Source: Amia ocellicauda (Eukaryota > Chordata > Actinopteri > Amiiformes > Amiidae). From it: a stretch of DNA of 64,000 nucleotides. Positions within the stretch are counted from its first letter, which is position 1, and each line of letters starts with the position of its first letter. Positions 1 through 8,159 of this stretch are shown piece by piece. Under the pieces are notes generated by a model. The model was not told where the DNA came from. It searched no databases and worked only from the letters and a program-made list of their open reading frames with translations. The stretch spans positions 60,051,350 through 60,115,349 of the forward strand of contig NC_089851.1 of NCBI RefSeq assembly GCF_036373705.1. Direction: 5' to 3'. Position numbers and translations under genes: made by a program.

Positions 1-479
1 GTCACCTTCTCACCAAGCTGCTTGGCGATGGTCTTGTAGCCCATTTCAGCCTTGTGTAGGTCTACAATCTTGTCCCTGACATCCTTGGACAGCTCTTTGG
101 TCTTGGCCATGGTGGAGAGTTTGGAATCTGATTGATTGATTGAGTCTGTGGACAGGTGTCTTTTATACAGGTAACGAGCTGAGATTAGGAGCACTCCCTT
201 TAAGAGAGTGCTCCTAATCTCAGCTCGTTACCTGTATAAAAGACACCTGGGAGCCAGAAATCTTGCTGATTGATAGGGGATCAAATACTTATTTCCCTCA
301 TTAACATGCAAATCAATTTATAACTTTTTTGAAATGCGTTTTTCTGGATTTTTTTGTTGTTATTCTGTCTCTCACTGTTAAAATACACCTACCATTAAAA
401 TTATAGACTGATCATTTCTTTGTCAGTGGGCAAACGTACAAAATCAGCAGGGAATCAAATACTTTTTTCCCTCACTGTA
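1..479 (-). mobile_element. Tc1/mariner element, right part only
   Basis: This is the transposase 5' end plus one terminal inverted repeat of a Tc1-like element transcribed leftwards, cut by the window edge. It matches 60826-61303 almost base for base, so the missing part can be inferred from that copy. The minus strand at 1-110 encodes the transposase start ([14 protein letters not shown] type, helix-turn-helix region). The outer end is the TIR ending ...CCCTCACTG followed by the TA target dinucleotide at 478-479. Confidence 0.9.
154..248. repeat. 43-bp perfect palindrome in Tc1 subterminal region
   Basis: The arms 154-196 and 206-248 are exact reverse complements separated by 9 bases. The same structure, with a few mismatches, lies in the second copy near 60984-61069, so it belongs to this Tc1 family. 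It sits between the TIR and the transposase start codon. A role in transposase binding or in the 5' UTR is possible but is inference. Confidence 0.9.
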
Positions 480-544
480 TGTGATAAAGAGGTGCTTTTC
501 ACCCTTGCTTTAAGATGCATTACTATTTATGTACAGCACAATTA

Positions 545-724
545 GGCTGGGATTAAATCTAAATTTTGACCCACCCGCTAATAGAAAACTACAGAACTGT
601 ACTCAGTTGCAGCTTCATTTTTAGTAAGATGCCATTTTCTTCTAATCATAAATGTAACCACTATGATGTACAGGTTTGTAGTTTGCTATTAGCGGGTGGG
701 TCAAAGTTTTGATTTAATCCGGCC
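545..724. mobile_element. Harbinger-type MITE
   Basis: About 180 bp with long terminal inverted repeats: GGCTGGGATTAAATC at the left and its near complement at the right, followed inward by a conserved GACCCACCCGCTAATAG block on both sides. It is flanked by TTA (542-544; TTA again at 726-728), the TWA target typical of PIF/Harbinger. Related copies lie at about 58045-58215, 58640-58800 and 62415-62640. Confidence 0.75.
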
Positions 725-898
725 GTTAGTCAGATATCAATTCGTTATTTTAACTTTTTTTATAAAGGTGACCTGCCTGGTATGACCTGAGTAATGGGGA
801 TAATGTTTCTATCTCTCACAAATTTAATAAGACAATTGAAAAAGTAATAGTTTAAGAATATATACACAGATATATATACCATTGTTTAAAAGAAACTC

Positions 899-1205
899 AC
901 CTATCTACCCACTGGTATTGGGCCTTTTCTACACCAGCACCTTCATATCTGTTCGCTAATCTGCATTCCAACTGCACCATCACCCAGGAAAGGATCATCC
1001 AATTCTCATTCATAACAGCGTAGGATGACATGGTGTCAGATGTCAACTTAATTTTTCTGGCAACTTTCCTGGTGTGGTCAGATCTCATTACTTGCCCAAA
1101 TGTGCCCTGTGTAAACTTGTTGATGACTGACTCTTGACATTGATACTTCTGTATCAGACAATCAGTAAAATGTTGGTATACCTCAGAGAAAGTTTTTCCA
1201 GCCAT
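899..1205 (-). CDS. possible coding exon of an unrecognised gene
   Basis: An open frame of 102 codons on the minus strand, starting at an ATG (MAGKTFSEVYQHF...). It ends in the dinucleotides AG|GTGAGT (near 899), a textbook 5' splice site. Exon-like blocks at 1445-1756 and 1968-2038, also on the minus strand, lie upstream. I do not recognise the protein; no domain motif is obvious. It could be a host exon or part of a domesticated or decayed transposon gene. No continuing exon is visible to the left, where MITE and Tc1 insertions occur. Confidence 0.3.
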
Positions 1206-1444
1206 TGTGGATTGTCAGCAAACCAGTGCTTTTTTCATGCTTTACAGCACAGTCTGGATGTAAATATATAATATTGACCACTGATGCCAACAATCACTCT
1301 GGGTCTTCCCACCCCAGATGAGACTATCAGTGGCTGAGAACATCCATGGAAGCAGCGAAGTGTGAAATTGTTTTTCAACCTGCTCATAATGGTACTATCC
1401 TCAGGTTTCCAAATAAAGAATAGGTGGAACTGAAAATACTTTGG

Positions 1445-1756
1445 TCAAAACAGCGAAACACTGTTCATTGGGAGACATACAGGATGCGATCCAGGCCACA
1501 GTCCCAAGGCTTCTAATTCTGTCTTCATCCACACCTTCCACTCTTGAGAACATCTCCAACCCTTGATTCCTTTATCAAAACTAATTGTGTGAGGAGAAGC
1601 AAATGATGACACTTGTATGGAAGTAGGTGGTAGGGGTGTACCTTTAGGCAAAATATATGAATAATTTTTAGTCCAGACCACAAAGCTTGCACAGTACACA
1701 ACTATTTTCTGTAATGGTGCGCTGGCAATGGCACTCACAGTCACAGACTCTGTACC
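1445..1756 (-). CDS. possible exon, unrecognised
   Basis: The minus strand has an acceptor-like TTTTATGCAG|G at about 1756-1757, then an open frame of about 104 codons ending in TGA near 1445. It joins in phase with the exon-like block at 1968-2038 through a codon split as G|GT. The predicted protein has a short SVTVSAIASAPL stretch and a Trp-rich end (GWRCSQEWKVWM). The family is unknown. Splicing is predicted from site sequences only. Confidence 0.25.
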   Translation of the reverse strand, partial: GTESVTVSAIASAPLQKIVVYCASFVVWTKNYSYILPKGTPLPPTSIQVSSFASPHTISFDKGIKGWRCSQEWKVWMKTELEALGLWPGSHPVCLPMNSVSLF

Positions 1757-1967
1757 TGCATAAAATATCAAATATCAGTATCTTTTTATAGTGTTTAATT
1801 TTTTCTAAACTGGTAATTATTTAGTGTAAATGATTAAGAAAAACATGTATATAGTGACAGTACAGACAAAAACTTAGGTTTGTGAAACAACAAAAGCAAT
1901 GAATTGTGTATTTGTATGCATGTGCACATAATGGTGATTTCAGTACACTTATCAATGAAATGTAAAT

Positions 1968-2038
1968 AGCATACCTTGTGCTTGACCAGATGGAGCCACT
2001 TCTGACACCATTGATAACAGTGGTGATGTAGGCTTTAC
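1968..2038 (-). CDS. possible small exon, Pro/Ser-rich
   Basis: A 71-base block on the minus strand bounded by an acceptor-like ACATAAG and a donor AAG|GTATGC. In the frame compatible with the next block it encodes a Pro/Ser-rich linker (PPVKPTSPLLSMVSEV). Another candidate piece with similar composition lies near 2147-2200. This is weak evidence for a spliced gene; it could also be chance. Confidence 0.2.
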
Positions 2039-2063
2039 AGGTGGACTTATGTTTTAAAAACAA

Positions 2064-2470
2064 AGAAATGTTTCAAATGAAAGTTATGTTTATTAAGATT
2101 ATGCAAGTAATACATATTTACAATCTGACTGGCATACATCCTTGTTGGTAGTGTCACCTCCAGGTGGTCTTGATACAGTAGAATTAGATCGTTCTGAATG
2201 TATTAAAAAAAGTTTATTCATATTCTTACTGTGAAGCAGATTAATTAGTGTTAGTATTAGTATGGCAATAACAATATTCCATGTTTAAAGTTTTTATCTT
2301 TGGTTGTGCCACCTTATTCACTAATAAGATAATTTCTATGTGAAATGAACATAGATAACTTGTTTCACTTTTGACTAGTTTCAAAATCAAAATAACATAA
2401 TAAACGTTTACTTACAAGCTTGTGCAGTAAATTTAGATGGTGATATATCTATCATTACCTTTTCAAGGTA
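2064..2470. other. AT-rich non-coding stretch
   Basis: No ORF, RNA gene or recognised repeat is seen apart from a possible Pro/Ser exon piece near 2147-2200 on the minus strand. Confidence 0.5.
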
Positions 2471-2474
2471 TTCA

Positions 2475-3266
2475 TGACCACTGACAGGTTAAGTGAATAA
2501 CACTGATAATCTCGTTATCATGGCACCTGTCAGTGGGTGGGATATATTAGGCAGCAAGTGAACATTTTGTCCTCAAAGTTGATGTGTTAGAAGCAGGAAA
2601 AATGGGCAAGCGTAAGGATCTGAGTGACTTTGACATGGGCCAAATTGTGATGGCTATACGACTGGGTCAGAGCATCTCCAAAACTGCAGCTCGGGTGTTC
2701 CCGGTTTGCAGTGGTCAGTATCTATCAAAAGTGGTCCTAGGAAGGAAAAGCAGTGAACCGGCGACAGGGTCATGGGTCGGCCAAGGCTCATTGATGCACG
2801 TGGGGAGCGAAGGCTGGCCCGTGTGGTCCGATCCAACAGAAAAAGTTAATGCTGGTTCTGATAGAAAGGTGTCGGAACACACAGTGCATCACAGTTTGTT
2901 GCGTATGGGGCTGCGTAGCCGCAGACTAGTCAGGGTGCCCATGCTGACCCCTGTCTACTGCCGAAAGTGCCTACAATGGGCATGTGAGCATCAGAACTGG
3001 ACCACGGAGCAATGGAAAAAGGTGGCCTGGTCTGATGAATCACGAGTTCAGGGTGTTGACTTGGCCTCCAAATTCCCCAGATCTCAATCAAATCGAGCAT
3101 CTGTGGTATGTGCTGGACAAACAAATCTGATCCATGGAGGCCCCACCTCGCAAATTACTGGACTTACAGGAGTCCATGCCTCGACAGGTCAGGGCTGTTT
3201 TGGCGGAAAAAGGGGGACCTACACAATATTAGGCAGGTGGTCATAATGTTATGGCTGATTGGTGTA
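2475..3266 (+). pseudogene. Tc1-like transposase, internally deleted
   Basis: The plus strand encodes a Tc1 transposase beginning [18 protein letters not shown], with the N-terminal helix-turn-helix ([10 protein letters not shown]) and the stretch before the first catalytic Asp ([11 protein letters not shown]). It then jumps to the very C-terminal part ([14 protein letters not shown] sequence near 3075), so the middle of the catalytic domain is deleted. Frameshifts also occur near 2700-2840. The right end, ...ATGGCTGATTGGTGTA at about 3266, is the TIR. A different Tc1 family from the copies at 1 and 59721. Confidence 0.8.
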
Positions 3267-3519
3267 TATCTAGTAAATAGAAAATATTTAAGTATTTAAT
3301 TTTTGTTTTTAACTTCATGACATTCGTTACTACTTGAAGTAGTGAAGTAATTACATGCCTGGTTCTTGTGGGGGAGGCACAGACACTGTTGAGGGAACAG
3401 AAACAGCCCGAGGGGGCACAGACACCATCGAGGGAACAGAAACAGCCCCAAGTAGCACAGACACTGTTGAGGTAGCTCTAGAAAAAAGATCCCTTTTCCT
3501 CTGCAAGTAACTTTGTAGC

Positions 3520-3880
3520 TTATGCATTTTTGTCCCCGGTACACATTTTCTGCTGAGAATAAATGCAGCATAACCATCGGCTTCGCTTTATCGAAATCTC
3601 TCTCCAGGTGTCTTCAGCGCGCACCCCAAATCCAACAAGATTGTCATCTTCAGATTTCTCAGGTCCCATTGGCACATCTTTCTTGTGCGTTTCAAATTTC
3701 AGAAGATCCTCAATTTTGTTGTGGCTCAGTGCATAATCAATGAATGACATTAAACTGTCCTTACTGTGTCCTTGTGAAGAAGGAAACCTTTAGCTGTTTC
3801 CTCCTGTACATTTGTGATCAGGTACATGGTGTAACCGACATCATTTTCCAGAAGCCATCTGAATGATTTCCCCTAATATC
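3520..3880 (-). pseudogene. unrecognised coding remnant
   Basis: The minus strand holds coding-like sequence in two frames. An upstream segment (FRWLLENDVGYTMYLI) near 3780-3870 is followed after a shift by a 76-codon frame starting MSFIDYALSHNKIEDLL. A further frame at 3296-3577 has a repeated LFLFP motif that reads as low-complexity tandem sequence. I recall similar short Trp-containing repeats in uncharacterised fish proteins but cannot name the family. Broken, so probably not expressed as protein. Confidence 0.3.
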
Positions 3881-3929
3881 AGCCAAAGTCGGCGCAGTTG
3901 GTCTTTGAGACCTTTTTGGATCACGTGCG

Positions 3930-3986
3930 GAACAGACCAGGGAGGCGCCAACCATGACTCATTTCAAAAAGGGCAAAAGGAGCACT
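3930..3986 (-). other. tRNA-Leu downstream flank
   Basis: The reverse complement matches 13984-14045, the sequence just downstream of the tRNA-Leu gene at 13895. This shows that the LINE at 3987-6836 landed in tRNA-cluster DNA. Confidence 0.7.
3976..3986. repeat. target site duplication, low side
   Basis: The 11-mer AAAGGAGCACT is repeated at 6837-6847 and brackets the ORF1-only LINE. Confidence 0.7.
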
Positions 3987-4799
3987 GTTTTTATTGTTTG
4001 AGTATTTTACATTACGAAAATTAAACATACAAAGTTTTAATACTCATGATTAAAAACTGTTTTTAAAAAACAATTCTAAAATCATTTCTGAAACTTTTAA
4101 AATCCTTAAAAGTTTTAAACAGAACAAGTGAATTCAAAAGTGTGTTAAATATCAAAACAATTTGTATTAAATATGGCAAACTGCCAAAATAACTATAATG
4201 AAAAAAAAAAACATCTGATGTGTTGTTTTAAAACGGTAGATGCATTAGACAAAATAAAGAACAAAACATGTTTCTAAAGCAATACAAAACAGTCTAATAC
4301 ATCTTTTTTCTAATTTTAAAAACAGTCAGCACATCAGACAAACCATAAACATAAAAAAAACCTCAAATTTAAAACCATTTAAAACAAAGACCATAATCAG
4401 TCTTTATAAAATTAAAATCAACAATCCTGCAGAGTAGGCCCTCACAGTCCTGATAGAGATGTTCTTTCTATGCTTCCCAGTGCTGATGCTCCACTCCGGA
4501 CCGGTTCCTGTCTCTGCTGTGCTAACTCCTCTCCGCAGGCCATGGTTGCCTCGCCGGCACCCTCAATCTGTGTGGATGGTGCCTAGGCGCCGGCGCCTCG
4601 GCTCCTCACAGACCTGCAGAGAGAGAGAGAGACAGAGAACCAGTCTGGGTGCACATGGGAAGCTTCACTCACGTCTGTACTCCTGAGACCAGCGTGTCAA
4701 GTCGGACTCTGCTCCTGAGGAGCAGCCCTGAGGTGGGGGCCCAAGGACCCCTGGCCCAGACTTATTAGGAGGAGGAGTGCCTTTTACCCCCCCCCTCAC

Positions 4800-6450
4800 C
4801 ACCTTTGATCTTCTTAACAAGAGGGATGGGGTAGTTGGGGTATCTCTTCCCCTCTCTCTTCCTCTCCTTTGGCCGTCTGGCCAACTCCTCCTCTGTCATG
4901 GAGGCTTTGGCCCCTAACATCGAATCCTGGGTGGGGCAGTGCAGTTGTACACTTGAGCAAGGTACTTCACTTAGATTGCTCCAGTAAAATGCCCAGCTGT
5001 ATAAATGGGTACAAATGTAAGTCGCCCTGGATAAGAGTGTCAGCTAAATGACAAAAATAATAATAATAATAATAATAATAAAAAGCAGGGACCCCTGGGT
5101 GAGACCGTGGCCCTGCCGCTCCTCTATCCCCCTTCTCCGAGGTGGCTAGAGGAGGCACCCTTCTGTGCTGGCGGTTTCGACACCTGTGTGGCGCCGATAT
5201 TCCTGTCCTTTGCCTTTCTTTCTATACGAGCCAGCACCTGATCTAATTCACCCTCCAGCTACAACGGTTCCAGGGCTTTCTTTCTCACCTGCCTGTCGCA
5301 GCTGGAGGGAGGGCTGGCTCTCTTCTGCAAGACGGTCTCACCTACACTATCTTTCGACCCGGTTCCCGAGGCTCTGCTCTCCACTCTCACACATGGAGGA
5401 GCGGTGGGTCTGGTTTTCTTTTCAGCGGTTTTCAGGGGGCTGGTCCACCAAGGCAGGGCCCGATGTTCCGTTTTTGCTGGAGGAGGGAGTGGAACTTCTG
5501 CCTCGGCTCCAGCGAGGGGTGGGCCGGGGGGAGCTCGACTATCTTGGGCTGCCTCCAGAGAGGAGACATTATTCGGGTTCTTGGCAGATTTCTCCTCTCT
5601 GTCCACCACTTTTCTCTTTTTATTGCTCACCTTCACCCAACCCCCCCCTTCTGACTGTTACCCCTTTCTCTTAAGTGGTTCCTTTGGGGTAGGGGGAGGT
5701 TCTGGAGCCAGGTCATATATCTGTTCTTCTTCTCCCTCTCCCTCCTCCTCCCGCGCCGGGCCTCCCTCATGTTCCGGCTCAGGGTCCAGAATGGAATCGT
5801 GAGAAGGGAGACCCAACTCTATTTGTGTACGACTGGAGGCAGTTCTTATAGATATGGCCCCCACAGCTGCAGAGGTAGTAGAGTAACTTTTCTCTGCAGG
5901 CGTGTGTCTGGTGACATCCTCTACACTTACACGTGCACTGGGCAACAACGGGGTCTCGGCCCTGACACCGCCTGCAGAGTTTTGGCATCCCGTCATAGTA
6001 GACCAGCCCCCTAGCTTCTCTGATCTGTATAGTATTGGGGAGGTGGCAGACCTTCTCTGGATTCTCCACGCTCCGCCTCAATCGAATCCGGCACTGCCAC
6101 ATTCCCCCCACACACCGTCCACATCCAACATCCAACTATTCAAGTGGAGAGCTCACTGAACCTCGCAAGCCAGATCTTCACGTCCTTGCCTGAGAGCATC
6201 TCACAGAAAAATTGCACAGTCACTATTCTATAGCAAATATCCGACAGGATTATCATCGCAAAACCCGCCAGCTCCCTGTATTTCTCCCTTCTATACACGC
6301 TGTAGCACTCCTCTAACAAATCATGGTTGACAAAGCTTACCTCGAAGAAGTCTTTGTCTTTATGCGGCAGCTTCACCAGCAAAGCCCATACCTTTTTGCA
6401 GGACCTCCCTGCTGAACTGGAGTCTTGACATCCGCTTGTCTCCTAAACTA
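4800..6450 (-). pseudogene. Tx1-type LINE ORF1 (Gag-like, zinc knuckles)
   Basis: A nucleic-acid-binding ORF1 protein of the L1-Tx1 type, broken by frameshifts. The N-terminal part at 6382-6140 (MLVKLPHKDKDFFEVSFV) contains the conserved YRIVTVQFF stretch. The next frame, 6135-5779, has GLVYYDGMPKLCRRC followed by Cys/His zinc-knuckle motifs (CRRCQGRDPVVAQC, CKCRGC). A basic and Pro-rich tail (5636-5259) and a final KRYPNYPIPLVKKIKG-like segment near 4810-4870 follow the SINE insertion. Family assignment rests on these motifs and on the shared 3' UTR. Confidence 0.7.
4917..5083 (+). mobile_element. SINE with L2-type tail
   Basis: It contains the tail GCCCTGGATAAGAGTGTCAG-CTAAATGAC followed by an (AAT)n run at 5055-5082. 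This tail is shared by many fish SINEs and their partner LINEs. Inserted in the ORF1 pseudogene in the opposite orientation. Confidence 0.75.
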
Positions 6451-6836
6451 AACAAAGGAACAGAAAACTAGAGGTAGGTCTCCTGCTGGTGGTGGAGGTT
6501 CCAGTGGATTGATGTCAGTGAAAAGGTCTGACTGAAGTCACTGCTCCAGTGGGCTGCGCTGCTTCCCGCTGAGACCTGGTCCTGGTCTCCCGTGGGGTGC
6601 TGCCTTCATGAAGCCTGCTCTTCGGTCCCACTGGTCCAGGCAGGACCTTCAGATGGTTCATCCTCAGCTGGGCCTCCCTCACACCGGAACAGGAACACCG
6701 CTGGATCAGGAACTCCAAAGGATTCTGGGTCGCCGCCACACTGTCTCTGCTGAAACAAAAAAAGACAAATGCCAATCTCTGCAAAGTCTACTCCATGTCC
6801 TCCTTCAGGTGGTGAAGAGAAACCCAATTCCAAGAT

Positions 6837-6847
6837 AAAGGAGCACT
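6837..6847. repeat. target site duplication, high side
   Basis: AAAGGAGCACT, partner of 3976-3986. It lies 5 bases downstream of the tRNA-Leu pseudogene. Confidence 0.7.
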
Positions 6848-6852
6848 GGCTA

Positions 6853-6935
6853 TGTCAAAAGCAGGAATCAAACCCATGCCTCTAGGGGAAACTACAACCT
6901 AACCACAGCACCTTCGACCACTTGGCCATCCTGAC
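6853..6935 (-). pseudogene. tRNA-Leu pseudogene (UAG anticodon)
   Basis: 83 nt with the class II layout of tRNA-Leu. It starts GTCAGGATGGCCAAGTGG and ends TTTTGACA; the loop GTTAGGT gives anticodon UAG. The anticodon stem has three wobble pairs and the T arm is degenerate (GTTTGATTCC). It is an inverted relative of the tRNA-Leu copies at 11040 and 13895. Confidence 0.75.
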
Positions 6936-7047
6936 CACCCGGGAGGGTGCTAGCAAAATGAGTAGCAGTCAAGGACTGCCTTCCGGAGCTTGAGCTGACT
7001 GAAGGACACTCACAATGTGGAATAAAGCAGGCAGGGGAGGCAGCGAT

Positions 7048-7125
7048 GCTGCCCTCAACTTTTAGAACTGGAAAAAGACGTGGCGGAAGATATGGGGGCT
7101 GCAAGGGCAGCTCCTCATTAGAATA
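7048..7125. repeat. 78-bp target duplication, copy 1
   Basis: Identical to 7551-7628. It includes the first bases of a tRNA-Asp gene (TCCTCATTAGAATA) and its upstream flank. Confidence 0.9.
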
Positions 7126-7550
7126 CTATTTTATTGTATTTAGTATTTTACATTTACATAAAAACAATTCAATTTTTTAATACTTATGATTAAAATCTTT
7201 AAAAATCAATTCTTAAAATCACTTAAATTTTTTTTAAATCTTTGTGATTTTAACGAAAAACAAAACAATTAACTTAAAATAAACATGTGCACAAAACAGA
7301 ATATAAAAGAATATAACAAAACTAAACCAAAAAAACCCTAAAACAATTAGTGGTTTAAAAACAACTAAATCTTTAAAAACAATTAAGATTCATTTTTAAA
7401 ATCGTTTTAAAAACAATCATCCATAAATTAATTAAAAGATCTTGGACTCGGGCTCCAGCAGGGGGAACTGACCGTCCCCGGAGGTGGGTCCCATCATGGG
7501 ATCCTGAGCTCCCCCAGATCTTGTATGTGCCAGTTCTTATAGGCTTATAG
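7126..7550 (-). mobile_element. 5'-truncated Tx1-like LINE tail
   Basis: 425 bp on the minus strand: the last codons of ORF2 (AACTGGCACATACAAGATCT; compare 16970-16990), the stop region GGATCCCATGATGGGACCC and the AT-rich 3' UTR ending AATACAATAAAATAG. It is the same family as the 14322-17531 element. Inserted inside a tRNA-Asp gene, it is flanked by a perfect 78-bp duplication. Confidence 0.9.
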
Positions 7551-7628
7551 GCTGCCCTCAACTTTTAGAACTGGAAAAAGACGTGGCGGAAGATATGGGG
7601 GCTGCAAGGGCAGCTCCTCATTAGAATA
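7551..7628. repeat. 78-bp target duplication, copy 2
   Basis: Identical to 7048-7125, which argues for a recent insertion. Confidence 0.9.
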
Positions 7629-7686
7629 GCGTTGAGTATCCCTGCCTGTCATGCGGGAGACTGGGGTTTGATTTCCCGATAGCAGG
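7615..7686 (+). pseudogene. tRNA-Asp (GUC) gene, degenerate
   Basis: It reads TCCTCATTAGAATAGCGT, then an anticodon arm CCTGCCTGTCATGCGGG with anticodon GUC, then TTTGATTTCCC in the T arm. The acceptor strands do not pair fully (TCCTCAT against ATAGCAGG), so it is probably inactive. The copy ahead of the LINE at 7111-7125 is only its 5' end. Confidence 0.75.
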
Positions 7687-7689
7687 CTC

Positions 7690-7790
7690 CTTCTCTGGTT
7701 TTGCTTCCCCCACCTAGGGGGGGAAGCCTACACAAAGGACTTGGGAACAAGAAAGAAATGTCACCCCAATGACCAGAGAAAGGAGGAAGA
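7690..7790 (+). repeat. tRNA-Asp downstream flank repeat
   Basis: The block containing GGAAGCCTACACAAAGGACT is repeated in inverted orientation at about 10710-10790, also beside a tRNA-Asp copy. This shows that a tRNA-bearing segment was duplicated on both sides of the LINE at about 8160-10690. Confidence 0.7.
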
Positions 7791-8159
7791 GCAAGAGCAA
7801 CACAATAATTCCAATAGATTCCAATCTCTATATGTAGATTTATATATTATAAAGTCATAGAGCGAGAGAGAGAGATTGCAAAAAAATGTGTGAGAGAAAC
7901 AGATTTTACGAATGGGGGCCAACAAGCCATAGGGGGGCTGGCACTATTCTTTGGCGTCATAGTCAGCAGGATTCAAACCTGCACGGGGAGACTTCAATGG
8001 ATAACTAGTCCATAGCGGGGGATGTGGAGAAGCAGGTGTATCCCGATGAGGAAGGGACAGGGAGCAGATCGCTTTACAGATCAAGAAGGATATAGGATTA
8101 AAAGCGTCTGCTAAACCTACTTAAAATGATGGACGGGGGTGCTTGACTTATTTTTTTCT

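Larger units (their letters stand above)
3987..6836 (-). mobile_element. ORF1-only Tx1-like LINE (half-LINE)
   Basis: A 2.85-kb minus-strand element bracketed by an 11-bp duplication. It has a 5' part (about 6836-6450), an ORF1 remnant, and a 3' UTR (about 4440-3987) related to that of the LINE at 14322-17531 (shared TTTATTTTGTCTAATGCAT). No endonuclease or RT is present between ORF1 and the 3' UTR. This is the organisation of a half-LINE such as mammalian HAL1. A SINE (4917-5083) has inserted into ORF1. Confidence 0.7.

Noticed and set aside
4459-4686. Plus-strand frame near 4459
   Set aside because: Antisense shadow of the half-LINE 3' region; no conservation signal.
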